A stretch of 64,000 nt of DNA from Emmonsiellopsis sp. PD_33. Its lineage: Eukaryota > Ascomycota > Eurotiomycetes > Onygenales > Ajellomycetaceae. This document shows, piece after piece, positions 1-12,700 of the stretch; positions within the stretch are counted from its first letter, which is position 1, and each line of letters starts with the position of its first letter. Below the pieces are notes generated by a model. It did no database searches. It had not been told where the DNA came from and worked only from the letters and a program-made list of their open reading frames with translations. The position numbers were made by a program, and so were the translations under genes. The stretch covers positions 1-64,000 of the forward strand of contig JANTQF010000178.1 of assembly GCA_032988165.1 (NCBI GenBank), read 5' to 3'.

Positions 1-121
1 AAGGGAATTAGATAATAATACTAATATAATAGATATTAAAAAAATAGATATAAAATATAGTTAATGTAAACTCGTAAACTCCAAAAATACCAAATAGACA
101 TAACAAAAGCTAAACCAAATA
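1..121. other. AT-rich sequence at left edge, no gene
   Basis: This stretch is almost entirely A and T and has no reading frame or recognisable element. It differs sharply in composition from the glutamate dehydrogenase exons that begin at 197 and is separated from them by an adapter-like string at 122-140. It may not be the true genomic neighbour of the gene. It could be a fragment of an AT-rich repeat, but no element can be named from 121 bases. Confidence 0.6.
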
Positions 122-140
122 ACGTGTGCTCTTCCGATCT
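122..140 (+). other. Illumina TruSeq adapter-like sequence (probable contaminant)
   Basis: The 19 bases ACGTGTGCTCTTCCGATCT are identical to the 3' end of the standard Illumina Read-2 adapter. The match stops exactly at the adapter's terminal T, after which intron-like genomic sequence begins. A 19-base match ending at the ligation point is not expected by chance. It suggests an untrimmed read end or an artificial join. Confidence 0.9.
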
Positions 141-196
141 CTAGGATTCGCAGGAAAATGGGCCCCATAAACTAACCAATGTCTCACTATCTACAG

Positions 197-1779
197 AGCT
201 GGCCTCTACCCTCGAGAACTCCACTCTCTTTAATCAGCATCCAGAGTACCGCAGAGCTCTGGCCGTCGCCTCCGTTCCCGAGCGTACCATTCAGTTCCGC
301 GTCACCTGGGAAAATGACAGGGGAGAGGTATGTTGCCTGCAAAAAAAGAGCCCAATAATGGTTTATCTCCGATGCATAGAGGTATTCTGACAGATTTTCA
401 ATGAGTAGCTTGAATGCAACCGGGGCTACAGAGTCCAATTCAACTCCGCTCTCGGCCCCTTTAAGGGAGGCCTGCGTTTCCACCCTACCGTCAACATGTC
501 TATTCTGAAATTCTTGGGCTTCGAGCAGATTTTCAAGAACGCCTTGACTGGCTGTAAGTGTTTCAATCGCCCCAATTCAACTCTCTAAAAAGGATTAGGG
601 AGGAAATATTACATCCAGAATATTTTGACTGACGTTCTTTCTCCCGGAATAGTGAACATGGGCGGTGGAAAAGGTGGTGCCGACTTCGACCCCAAGGGCA
701 AATCTGACAACGAGATCCGCAAATTTTGCACGGCCTTTATGAGAGAGCTGAGCAAGCACATCGGTGCCGACATCGACGTTCCCGCCGGCGATATTGGTGT
801 CTCCGGCCGCGAGATTGGATTCATGTTCGGCGCCTACAAGAGACAGCGTCACCTGTGGGAGGGTGTCTTGACCGGCAAGGGCCTCAGCTGGGGTGGAAGC
901 CACATCCGTCCTGAGGCTACTGGTTACGGCCTTGTTTACGTATGTTCCATTGGCCCCTATCACGAAAGCCAACAAGTATAAAACTAACCACCCCCAATTC
1001 TTAAACAGTACGTCCAACACATGATCGCCTACGCAACGGGCGGCAAGGAATCCTTCGCCGGCAAGCGCGTCGCCATCTCCGGCTCCGGCAACGTCGCCCA
1101 ATACGCCGCGCTCAAGGTGATCGAATACGGCGGCACCGTCTGCTCCCTCTCCGACAGCAAGGGCTCGCTCGTCATCCGCGACGAGAAGGACACCATCACG
1201 CCCGAGGAGATCTATCTCATCCAGCAGATCAAGGTCGAGCGCAAGCAGCTCGCCTCCCTCGCCACCACCGACGCCTTCCGCGAGCGCTGCAAGTACATCG
1301 AGGGCGAGCGGCCCTGGACGCACGTGGGCAAGGTCGACGTCGTCCTCCCCTGCGCTACGCAGAACGAGGTCTCCGGGCCCGAGGCCGAGGCACTCATCGA
1401 GGCCGGCGCCCGATATATCGCCGAGGGATCTAACATGGGCTGCACGCTTGCTGCCATTGAGCACTTCGAGGCCAGCCGCCGCTTCCATGAGACTGGCAAG
1501 TCGGTCTGGTACGGGCCTGGCAAGGCTGCTAATGCGGGTGGTGTCGCCGTGTCTGGATTGGAAATGGCGCAGAATGCCCAGCGGCTGACGTGGACTGCGG
1601 AGGAGGTGGACTGTAAACTGAAGCAGATCATGAAGGAGTGCTTCGAGACTGGTGTTGAGACCGCGAAGAAGTATTCCGGCCCTGAGCATTCTGGGCTGCC
1701 TTCGCTGGTGACTGGTAGCAACATTGCTGGCTTTATGAAGGTCGCCGCCGCTATGAAGGATCAGGGTGATTGGTGGTGA
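197..1779 (+). CDS. gdhA: NADP-specific glutamate dehydrogenase (5' partial)
   Basis: The enzyme makes L-glutamate from 2-oxoglutarate and ammonium with NADPH, the main fungal ammonium-assimilation step in the cytosol. Four exons are supported: 197-327, 409-553, 653-939 and 1009-1779. They give 444 residues plus a split first codon, with all phases continuous. The catalytic lysine region GGGKGGADFDPKG lies at the start of the third exon and the NADP-binding Rossmann loop GSGNVAQYAA near 1081. The protein ends with a normal C-terminus and TGA at 1777-1779. Fungal family members are about 450-460 residues, so only about 15 N-terminal residues are missing. The bases 141-196 look like the 3' part of an intron (CTAAC branch, CTACAG acceptor), so the missing exon should lie upstream. 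Instead an adapter-like string and unrelated AT-rich DNA are found there. The truncation is therefore probably an assembly fault and not gene decay. Confidence 0.96.
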
Positions 1780-2448
1780 GGTAGGGTCTTCTGATGTTTT
1801 TTTTTACCCTTCCTTTGCTTCCTTCATGCTGATTCGATTGATGATTGTTTCGCTCGTTCGGCGTTTCGTGTCTTTCATGGGTTATCTTTTTGTTGCCCTT
1901 TCTGGCTGGCTTGTCTTGTTCGGTTTTTGGTGCTGTTTTTGTTTGGCGATTTTCGTGCTTTTTCTTCCTTCTCTTTCATGTAGATAGGATTTGGTTCGCT
2001 GTCATGATTGTGGTTTCTATTTAAGCGAAATGAATGAAACGTTAGATTATGAAATTATTCTTAGCCAGCAGTAATGCTGATATGGAGTGCTACTATACAT
2101 GTATTCCCCCGCGCAAGTTTGACCGCGGTCGCTATGGCTTATATTCCATCAAACGAGTAGAGTTTGTATATACCGTCATGATCAGGAATATGAAGTTAAT
2201 ATGTCTACTCTTTCTCGGAGCCATATGTTCAAGTGTTATATTTCACGCAGTATATACCTAGGTACAAATATTTGCATTTGCCCTCCTATTGTAGGGGTTT
2301 CCAGAGGGGAATGGGGCAGGGTTCTGGGGTGAAGCAAACTAACAATTAAAACCTAGCCATTAAACATCAACATCATTCAAGATACCAGTCAAGGGATTTG
2401 ATGTGCTATACACAGATCCCTAAAAACGTAACCAACCTTTGACGACAT
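1780..2448. other. Convergent 3' intergenic region
   Basis: This spacer lies between the ends of glutamate dehydrogenase (plus) and the aldo-keto reductase (minus). It begins T-rich, as expected for 3' untranslated DNA. No protein-like reading frame or RNA gene was seen. Confidence 0.6.
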
Positions 2449-3759
2449 CTACTCCGCATCAAGAGGGTCCCAATCTATTGTCATGATACACATATTAGCT
2501 CTCTGCAGCCACCGGGCCAGCGGACGGAGGTGAACACAGATGAAAAATGGGGAATACGATAGAAAACTTACCGATAACTAAGTACTCATCCAACCCATCC
2601 ATAACCTTCATATCATCCTCGCCAATCTCAAAGCCCTCAACTCCTGAATTCTCAATAATCCTTGACTTTGTCACACTTTTCGGCAATGGCACATAGCCAT
2701 GCTGCAAACTCCACCGCACGAGCAATTGCGCCGGCGTGCAGCTGTATTTCTTTGACAGAGATATGATTGTAGGGTCCTTCAGCTTGTAACCCCGCGTCAG
2801 GGGGCAGTAGGCCTCAACTACAATACCATTCTCCTGGCAAAAGGAGGCCACCTCGGCACGGGTATTGAACGGATGGATCTCTAGTTGGTTGACAGTCGGG
2901 AATGCGCGAGGATTGGACTCCAGAATCTCTTTCAGATGGTTGATGTTATAGTTGCTAACGCCCCCGGCGCGGATTTCTTTATCAGCAATGGCATCTTCAA
3001 TTGCGCGCCAGGATTCCAGACGCCGGCCTTTTCCGCCGTAGGGGGCGTGGATGAGAAATAGGTCGATGTATCCGAGACCACACAAGCGGATAGATTCTTT
3101 GATTGCGGCCCTGGTGGCCTCGTAGCCGCTGTTCGACATCAGCTTGGTCGTGTAGAAAATGTCCTCGCGGGTCAGAGAATTGGGTTGACCCTTCTGATTG
3201 GAAAGGTAGGTGAGTATAGCCTGGCCGGTCTGGGCTTCGTTGCCGTACATTTGGGCACTGTCGAATCTAGAGGTTTTGTGGCAAAACCGAAGAACCCAAG
3301 GCAAGTTGGGCCCTCAGTTAGCTCACATTGTTAGTATCGGGGTCTTCGTATGGAGAGAGGTGCCACACAGATAAGACTTGACATGAGGCCTCCAATCACA
3401 GATAAAGAACGATCACAAGGGATCACGGAAGACCAACCCCTTGTATCCAGCCTAATTGTATACGATACAGTGAGCTGAATGTCTAGATAATCGCCACCGA
3501 AGCTGGGGAAAAGCATACCTCCAGCGCCCATCTGACTGCATTAATCGTATCAGTAGCTCTCATCTGGTACACCCCAAGCTGGATTTGGGGCATGAGGACC
3601 CCATTGGCAAGCTACATATCGGTTGAGCCAAGTGTTGCGTCAGTTAATGCATAACGACTGGTCTCATAGACTAGGGAAGACAAGAAAGAGCCAACAGGCA
3701 TGGTCAATTACTACCTTGACCTTGGTCAATAAATTGAAAGTATTCTTCGTCGAAGTCAT
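2449..3759 (-). CDS. Aldo-keto reductase
   Basis: This is an NAD(P)H-dependent reductase of the aldo-keto reductase fold; the substrate cannot be inferred. Five exons join in frame: 3759-3715, 3611-3519, 3451-3438 (only 14 nt), 3266-2572 and 2474-2449, giving 290 residues. The catalytic tetrad is complete: Asp53 and Tyr58 in [10 protein letters not shown], Lys92 in FYTTKLM, and His124 in FLIHAPYGG. The N-terminal [13 protein letters not shown] and the C-terminal [12 protein letters not shown] ending match family expectations. The 14-nt exon encodes AGYKG, exactly the residues expected between the second exon and FDSAQ. Its donor (GTTGGT) is weak. The start ATG at 3759 is the first in frame and begins MTSTKNTF. 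The gene stands alone, with 5 kb of apparently non-coding DNA upstream. Confidence 0.93.
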
Positions 3760-6700
3760 CTTCGCCACTAGCTTTCCAGAATGTTATGTATGACCTTGTT
3801 GGACAGAAGACAGCTTGATGCAGCGCGCTCTATTCGATCTTGCTTGGTGCCTCGGGAACGAAGGCTTTCCTCCAGAGACGCCTGTAAAAAAAGGCCAGCT
3901 AAAGCAGGAAACAAAAAGTCAGCTTTCAAACCAGTTGCCACCTCCTTTTCCCTTTTCAACTGGGAAGATGCGGAAGTCTGCGGGAGATGCTGACGAGCAT
4001 GAGGCGGGGAGGCGGGGAGACCAGGCCGATCAACTTGGCGCTGTTTGAACCTTGTCGCAGTCACAAAATGATGGGCAGCAAATCTCCCCTTCATAGAGGA
4101 TACCAATGTTTCTAGAGAGACCAAACCGTTAAAGGGGCATGATATATGGTCCGCCACTCACCGGATCTCCTCAATACTCTCTGCAGCAAAGTGGCAAGAA
4201 CGCAACAAAACGAAGAGATGTAGAAGCTCAGCCCACACACGTGTGTGTATGTTTTGTCCTCCTTATATCGCTGAAGCCAACCTTGTTGGTATGTACTCCG
4301 AACTATGCAATGATTTCCCAGAATAGAACAGTGATTCTGGGATAAATGGCTTTAGCTGCGTTGTCTCCTCTGTTCGGCTAAACTGATGTTCCAGCACCAG
4401 CCACACGCACTATTGGAAAACTCGCGCCTGAGCCACACTGTGGCGTCGGAGTTTTTCCCTGAAGCTGCACCTCTCATTGGTTGATCTCGGGGTCTCCGAA
4501 CCTCCATCCACTCGGGGTATGATTGTTGATGATGATGACGCTGCAAGTAGAGAACGAAGCGCAAGTTATGGCCCCCATTTTTCTCAAGTTTCGCGCCGAA
4601 GACCCAGGATGTGGCGAAATATATCCCTTTTTCCCCCTCTTCTCCGTGAAGCTCAGCTTCGAATCAAGCCATCAGTGCATTTTCATATGCATGTCTTGGT
4701 GGTTTATCATCAACATTGTATTTTGCCACTGCTCAACGAAAAGGCTCAAGCACGTTTGAGATGTATGCCCATTGCCCGCAGCCTGCACTAACCCAAATAC
4801 AAACCTTGAAATTGAGATAATACGGTCCTGTCGGGCCGCCACGATAATCCTCCCCCCCGGCATATCCCCGTGCTGAGATCGGATCGATCGAGATACAGGT
4901 ACGTATCTTTGCTGGTAGGGATATGTAGCTCTGATTTGAGAAAAGCCGTTCATGGTATCTCCTCACAGAACCTCGGGAAATCCTGCATCAGCATCAGACC
5001 CTATGCCATGCATGCTTGTCCCACCATAAACGCTGGAGACTTTCTGGTCTAAATTTGGGTTCCGGTCCAATTCTGATGCACATGGCAAGCGGGTCAGTCA
5101 GTCCCACACGCAACAAAACCAGCCTTAGGCCATCCGGTTGTTTTGCCACTGTCATAACTGCGTGTGTCTGAGGCTGGCAGCCCATGTAAAGCTCGTCTGG
5201 TGGCTAGTGTGATTTGCGCACCGCCACACAGTAGTTAGCGCGTCCGAGGATCAACGTGCGCGGCTGCGCCTCAAGTCATGGGCAAGCTCTTGGCAAGGAG
5301 CGGCAAAAATAAAAAAGAGTCCATTCAAAATTTGGAGCCAGTTTTACCTCGATCTCGGGCAATAATGCTAGTATTATCGTGCACGGAGCGTTACATTAGT
5401 ACCTAACGGTCTATCAACCCCAGACCCAACCCAAATTTCAGCGAGTATGCGCATGCTGGAATGGGCTGCTGTGATGAAAAATCAATAGTTCATGCGATTG
5501 GGCGGATTTCACATTCCGCCTTCGCTGGCCGATTACCTGACGGGCCGCAGCATTGACCAGCCGTACTGAAAACTTGTCTTCATGAGCTGCCTTTGGTCAC
5601 CAAGATATGAATGTTCATACATCCTCAGTCATGTAAACCACGGCCCAGGCCATCGGAAATTTCTAGCACGATGACGAAACCAGAGGTCCAGAGGTCAGCA
5701 CCGCCCTCGAGTTAGAATGAGGAATTGTAATACCGATAACAACCGGATGCGATAGAGCGTATGTCCGGAATGACAGCTAACGATGATTTGCGTCATTCTA
5801 AAGCTCCGTGCGCAGCGCGGAATTCGCTAGCCTGGAAGTAAGTCAGTGGTATTTTTACTAGTTATGTTTTCAGTTTCCCCGCGGTAAGCAGCTTTTTATC
5901 ATCCGCGTGTAATAAACACACACCGATGGCACAGCAAAGACATGTTGAAGGCTTGAATGGAGAAAAGATTTATTAGCTGCGATATCCATATGGGGCTAGC
6001 ATTGCCGCTCTGAAGAGACTGTTCGAGGCTGAGCGAATCCTGACTTGCATACGGATACTCAACGAACGGGTTGGAACTTGGCAGGGTTAACACATATTGC
6101 GTATGTCACGTTATGTGTGCTGAATGATGAAATCAGGGCTTCGATAAACAGCAGATCTTGAAGATCAGTTGACAATTTAGCCGCCCATAATTCAAACTCG
6201 ACCCAAATCTTGATAGGCGGGGTATCGAGGAAATACTGACGTCCCTGCATATAAAAAAGCAAGTTTGGAAATTTGGATACCCAACTCGTAAGTGAAGAGC
6301 AGACATGGTTTAATAAAGTGCCAAGCTGCAGGTGTTTGCATAGCTCAGAGACTGTCTGAAGTCGGGTTGGTGCCGGCGCGGAGATATTGTTATGCAGGAA
6401 TTGGCTTCTGCGGCGTCCGTCGCTTGCATACTAGTAGGAGACAGTAGCAAGAGGTTGATGACATCGAAGGAACAAACCAGAATCCGCGCCAACTTTGCGA
6501 GCTCCTTCCTCTCACCTCAGGGATCAGGCTCGATGCTCTCTGTTCTCCAGCATATTGTGCTGGGTCTGGTCGCGGGAAAGTCAAGAGTTCCCGAGGCGGG
6601 GTTGCATGATTGCCAGCAGAGACCTCAGTGGATCTGCAGGCGTTCCATACAAGTGCAGTACCAGCGATGAAGTATTTTGAAGCCGCGATCCGTCCAGGAA

Positions 6701-8836
6701 CCAAATGAGAATTCAAGGTAATCACTAGAGGGGCGATGGACAAGAAATCATGATTAATGTCGCAGTCGACCAACGAAATAGCAGCAACCACTAGTACTGA
6801 ACTCACTATCAAGAAATACATGCACTAGCGACCAGATCTATTGATCGTAGTCAGGTCAAGGATACCCACCCATTTGCTCCAGGCTCGTTGGCCAGTTGGC
6901 GTGTAGCTTCAGGGGCAGGCGAGGGCTAAATTCGGGGCTACCAATGTCATGCAGACATCCCTGTGACCACGATGGCCGAACACGAACGAGGATACAAGGG
7001 CGGGAACTGCCCCCAAACTGCATAGACAAGACAGCCCCGGGGGCGAAGTTGAGCAACACGCTGAAGAATGAGAAGCAGCAAAAGCAACAGATGCATTGTT
7101 GACGGCGGGAGAGGAGAAAAAAACATACTGCCCTGTATTGCAGTATTGGCGTTTCAATACGCGCCCCACTATTTGCCCAATTGGGATTCCCGATTAGGAA
7201 TGGCGGCAAGCTTGCCTCGACCGCATCCCAAGAGCCCCAACCTCGCTTTCCACGACATCCAATCGTTGCCGGCCACCGGTGCAAGCTCAGCTTCTCACCT
7301 CATCCGCCGACGGAGCAGACGGTCTGAGAGGGGAGAAAAAGCAATTATGCCAATGGCGGAATGCTGGGAGACAGCCTCCAGGTACTTGTTCCCTCATCCA
7401 GAGGCGGATTATTGCCTGTTTGCTAAGCCTATTTGCCAGGGCTGCCAGATTAAAGGTGATCAAAGGAGACTATCGGCTTGCTGCATGACGTGTTCCATTC
7501 GTTGATTTTGCTGTCCAATTATCCTTCAACGGCATGAAGAAACAGGCAGGTGATTCGAATTGTGAACCAAAAGGGTCCCAAAAAGTGCTCTCGACAGGGC
7601 CAGGACAGGGCAGGAACTGGTCGAAAGTTACATGGCTCGCCTCTCCTCGCAGAAATCGATGGCGGTTTTTGAGTTCCACGAAGAATCGATGGCCCGTGGA
7701 GCCACCCCGCAGCAGGCGCCGGGCGGCGGGCGGTGGAAGCTGGGATGTAATAGCGACGATCGCTGAATCCAACTCAAAATGCGCAAGCTCTCAAATCGAC
7801 CAGAAGAGTGTGTTCATGACTGATTAGGTACAGATAATGAAGCCGGTCATAATGATGGCAATTTTCATGTATTCATGTACCTAGCTACCAAAGTAACAAA
7901 CCCATGGTTCGTGGTTGGATCAAACCAGTCTCAAGCGCGTACCAGGCTTCTGACCCCGGTCGCTCTTCAGACCATCAGTTCGACCCCTCCCGTCGTACAG
8001 AGACACAGAGTCATGGTTACTCCAAGGCACGCCGAAAACAGGCCCATGAGCGACCCTAGCTTCTGCTCTTGTACATGTACACACTCCGTACATGCGAAAT
8101 AAACGGTAGGACCCCCATTGACGCTTTCGCCCCTCGGAATGAACGAGGTGTCAACTGCAGAAAAGCAGAAGGGAAAAAAAGAAAGCCCACAGCAAACAAC
8201 CAGGAACGAAGGTCGATCGAGGCACCCACTAGAATGGCATTGCAAATCCATGAGCCAGGTTTGTTTCTTAGTTTGTCCAAGGCTCCAAGCCCCTCCTCCA
8301 ATGCGCCAAGATCTCGCGATCTGAGATGATTCCGGCTAGGCGATACACCAGAGCCACTGGAGGCTCCCCACTCGCCAGTGAGGGACAGACTTTGGTTTTT
8401 TTGCCGTCTGTTGTTGCTTCTTGCCGTACCAAGCCTGACTCGCAGGTACGACGCCCCAGGATTCTCGGCGGTCGAACTACAAGGCCGGCCGTACCTAACA
8501 TATATTCCCCTACTAGGTACCTCTAGTAGCATACCTTCTTTTTCTCCGTACAATATCCGACTTCCGCTCTCTTCAACTTCAGCCCCAAGGTTTTGGCAAG
8601 TTTCTTCCTTGGTTTGAAGAATGTGGATAAGGACGCGATTTCGCTCCTAAAATCAATTGGAACCCAGCCACCTGGTGGCTCTCCCATACTTCTTCCTCTT
8701 TATATTTCGCGATCCGTCCCTCCTTCCTTTATGTACCCGTCCAAATCTTCAAGACGCAGTTGCATCAACGTACCCGCCTCTCCTCTCCTCCCATGCGCCT
8801 GCTATTAAATCCTTGGGTCACTATTCCTCCTATCAA
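3760..8836. other. Gene-poor intergenic region (5.1 kb)
   Basis: I read this stretch on both strands and found only short, compositionally arbitrary reading frames with no family motif, no conserved-looking exon pair and no tRNA. The final ~500 bases are rich in CT runs, as expected for the promoter and leader of the gene starting at 8837. Part of the region may be transcribed as non-coding RNA, but nothing in the sequence shows it. Confidence 0.55.
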
Positions 8837-9770
8837 ATGTCATTTCGGGAACGTCGCGGCGGGAGGTACTCTGGCATAGTCAAAAAGCTCTTCAAGTCGA
8901 CGTCCTCGTCCTCAGCTAGGATCCGACAATCTATTTTTCGCACAAGGCTATCCGCACTGAGGTAAATACTTTGGGCAAAATCCCCTGCCCACACATCACC
9001 CCAGACCCCACGACCAACAAGAATGAAAATGGAAGAGTTCAAGCTGAGTTAATATGCCCAGCAGGCCGAGCGAGACGCTGGTTTCAACTCCAGACGCCAA
9101 TATGAATATAGATCCCCGGGCGCATTTCGACCCTGCCACTATGGCGGGGTTATCTTCGCACCGCGCTGAGGATGGGGGTTTCGACATATTTGAATGGTAT
9201 CCGCGCTATCAGAGCTGCCAGCGTTATTTTCTCGATCATGCACAGCATAGTGTTGCTGTCCAGGCGTTGTCGTCATTTCTTAATATCCACCTCCCCTTCC
9301 AGAAACATCCCAATCCAATATTCAACTCCTCTCCAGAAACCGCCTCGACGCGCTCACAACCGGCATCTCCCGTCTTTCCCGCATCTAATGCTCCCCCCGC
9401 GGTTTCCCTTATCCCATACATACGACGTCTTGTGGCAACCGGAATGGATTTTCCTGGAGTTTTGCATGGCTTTTTTGGCGATGACTGGGCCGCAGGCGTC
9501 GGCCACCTCCATGAACAGGAACGGCGGAATTACCTCTTTGCTGCGAAAAGTGGTGGATGGGCGGCAGTGAAGCAAGACTACGATATGCAACCCTTAGAGA
9601 CAGTCCCGTTCCTACGACCTCTACAAGGACCAGTTGATGCAGAAATTGAGGCTGCAGAAAAACGCTGGAGCGAATGGCTTGCAATGGAGGATTGGATGGT
9701 AGGACCAAGAGCCCCAGATATCTTGAATGAATCTTCAACACATTCAAGGCCACGAAGTGTGAGATCTTAG
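8837..9770 (+). CDS. Conserved-looking protein of unknown function (277 aa)
   Basis: Two exons, 8837-8961 and 9062-9770, are joined by a 100-nt intron (GTAAAT donor, CCCAG acceptor) with matching phase. They give a 277-residue protein. The N-terminus is short and very basic (MSFRERRGGRYSG, then Ser/Arg-rich). The middle has a Pro/Ser/Thr-rich linker around residues 125-155. The C-terminal part contains the compact, coding-quality block FFGDDWAAGVG, HEQERRNYLFAAKSGGW and QDYDM. The composition suggests a soluble protein with a folded C-terminal half; no signal peptide or membrane segment is visible. I have a weak, unverified recollection of similar Eurotiomycete proteins annotated as 'ilp is an apoptosis inhibitor', and I do not propose that as a function. 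Start choice rests on the first ATG that keeps the splice phase. Confidence 0.75.
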
Positions 9771-12700
9771 TGCGTTTCATTTGTATCTTCTATGGTTTTC
9801 CTATCCGTCAGATTGTTTCTTTGTTTAGGTGCTTTGCTGGGTTTGGTCATGCTCATGACAATTGGGCTATTCTTGGAGGCGTAATCGTTTTCTTTTTTAT
9901 TTCTTCTACTTCTAAATGGGGGTAGATTTCGCCATCGTCCGCATGGGTATATTATGAGACCCCGAAACTTATGAAGTGGGAACCGTGAAGGATTTATTTA
10001 TTTCTTTTTTTCTTTTGGATATTCCTATTGTTTATCTCAACATCGGTCACTTCCTCATACATCAGCCTCCTTTGTGGCCGGTGAACCATAGTTCTTAGAT
10101 TTTATTTTCTGGCACTCTTTCCCCATGCTTTTATACCCTTAGAAGAAGCGCTGATGCTACGTGGGATTTTGCTTCCGTCGTCACCTGTTTGTTTCCTGAA
10201 GGCATCTTTAGTTGCCTGTTTTGAAATTCTTTTAATCCTATACCCTAATCATAATCAGATCAGGATCAGGGGCTACGTCCATTCGAACCAGGGCTCTACA
10301 GAGGCTAGGCGTCATTAGGTTTTCTTTTCTTTATCTTCCCTTCTGATACCACTTTTGTTGTTTGCTCATGCTTGCATTGTGTGCCTGATGGAAATTTTTT
10401 AGGCATTTTGTCCCGGCTGAATGAAAAATATACTTAATTAGATACCCACCGCTCGAATAAAACCTTCATCGGACAACCCTCGCCCCTTCTTTTGCCTTTC
10501 TAACAAGAAAACAAGATCCACACCCACCAAGAAAACGCAGGCCGTAAAGCCGCGCAAACGCCCAACAAGTGACATGCCATCAATCTTGGTCTCACACTCA
10601 CTTACCATCCTCTCCGACTGAAATATCTGCTTACTTCCCGGGTTAAGTCCGCTTCTCTGTGAAAAAATCAAATTAAAGCCTCCATCAACAAACTCAGAGG
10701 TTACCCAAAGCGGTAATAGGTACACTCAAATTCTCCGCCCCGCTCCATCTAAACTTTGATCTGAACCATGGGAAATGTGCGCAAGAGATCTCTTTCGCCA
10801 CGCTTTTCCTTCTCCTCGATCTCACCCCACCCCCTTTTTCCTTGTTCAGAACCATGGAACCGATAGATGTGGTGGGGAAATTTTCACCGATTAGATCTCG
10901 CTGGTGGGAAAGCTTTTAAGTTAGATGGCGTGCTTTTGGGAGGAAAAGTTTGTTTATACTAACAAAGGTAGAATGGGGACGAGGGTTCTCTATTATCTTG
11001 ATTACATTTGTTTGTCTATATTATTAGCAATAATAATTTACTATTCTTTTCGGTAATAGAAGACCGTTCTACCCCTCGAGTTGCAAAAAGGAGGCGATAA
11101 CATCTAGGCAGTACGGTGGAGCGCCAACGATATATACTAGTATTCTAGAAGAAGCGCTGGGTATGTATGAAGGCGTGCCTTTTACCGTTGTTTGTAGATC
11201 CCCTCACCAACAGGTATTAGCATATATAGTTACCCACCATGCCGTTTGGCCCTCAAGCATTGACCTACATTTGGTCCCCTTCGGGCGGGTGGGGGTTAAT
11301 ATCCCAAAACGGCCGAGAGAGAGATGTCTTCAAATCCGCCCGTTGCCTCCGGCGGCGGAAAACACAACACCCAAGGGCGGAGCGGGCTCGATACAATGCA
11401 ACTAATATACACAAGGAGCAAGGGAACCGGCCTGGTGATGTGGGTCTAATACAGGCTATCCATACCTATATCAATATCAAACAATAAATTCCTCACAGCC
11501 CACGCGCAGACGCATGATCGTGGCAGATGCTTAAATAAATACATTTATTATACTTTCCGTTCCCCCTATTCCCGAAGTTCTTCCCGCCCTTTCTTCCGTT
11601 TTCCTCTCTGGTCCCTGGGACTGTGGTGGGGACAGGACCGGCATGCCGAACGGGAGGAGGAAAACCAAAACACGAGGCCGAAAAGGGAAATTGCTCGAAT
11701 CTCATCTTCTACTTTGTCCGAAATATCACCCTTTATTAGAAAATAAAGATATACCATATGTGCGACAGATAAGTCTAAATGGTGGCATCCGTACGTGCGA
11801 TACTGTAGTCTGCCTGCCCAACCCTTCGGCTGTTTAACCTGGATAGCCGAATCCCGACAGATCAACCGGACCTGAAAACTAGCCGGCAACGGTACTGGTA
11901 TGCAAGGCTACCCGAACTTTTTATCAGTTGACACTTTACCGCATTTTTGGAATGTGGTATATGTATATCTTGTAACAAGTATAGAGTAATAAATTCAGAA
12001 TTTTCCTATTAGCTGGACAGTGCAATCATAGGCTTTTCGGTTGTGGTGGTTTCCTCTGCAGCATGCCAAACGGTCCATGGTGGACGGTTGCCCAAGCAAA
12101 GGGTGGGATGGGTATATTCACCCAATGTCCATGGAGTATGTATGTCCATGCACCGTAACGTCATGCATCAAAACCACTATTGGCACTTTTTATTACCATT
12201 ACCCCTGAAAATGCCAGTGCTCGGCCAGCATGTATCAGTAAGTTTCTATTATCGAAGAATGGCCAGGATGAGACCTTTTTTGGTTAATAATACCCCTCAA
12301 CAAACGTCCCTATTCAAAATAGAAAGAAAACATAGTGGACCTATTATTCCTAAAATTTCCCCTGGATACCCTCTCGTGAGTTATTTAGTTCGATCTAATC
12401 GGATCTTGCCTAACTGATGCTTAAATAGGCGTATGGCCGATCAGCTTGGTATCCCAGTCTTGCGGCAAGCTCCTCTGTCTAACCCGGATAGATGATTAAT
12501 AATACCATGATATTTTCGTCACTACCCGAGTAACTCCGTGCCCCATCGTTGGTGACGGTTCATGACTGGGTGCTAGAGGTGAAACTCCATTTTAGCCGCG
12601 GAAGCTTGCCGTTTCTCCTTCCTCCCTAACCACAATAGCAAAGGTACGACGACAAGGAAGATTCCAGAAGCTATGTATTTGGAATTGGGATGGGTTCCAC

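Noticed and set aside
595..1689. Long minus-strand frame opposite glutamate dehydrogenase
   Set aside because: It is the antisense shadow of a GC-rich, codon-biased gene; its Leu/Gly/Asp-rich sequence has no domain and it lies over confirmed exons.
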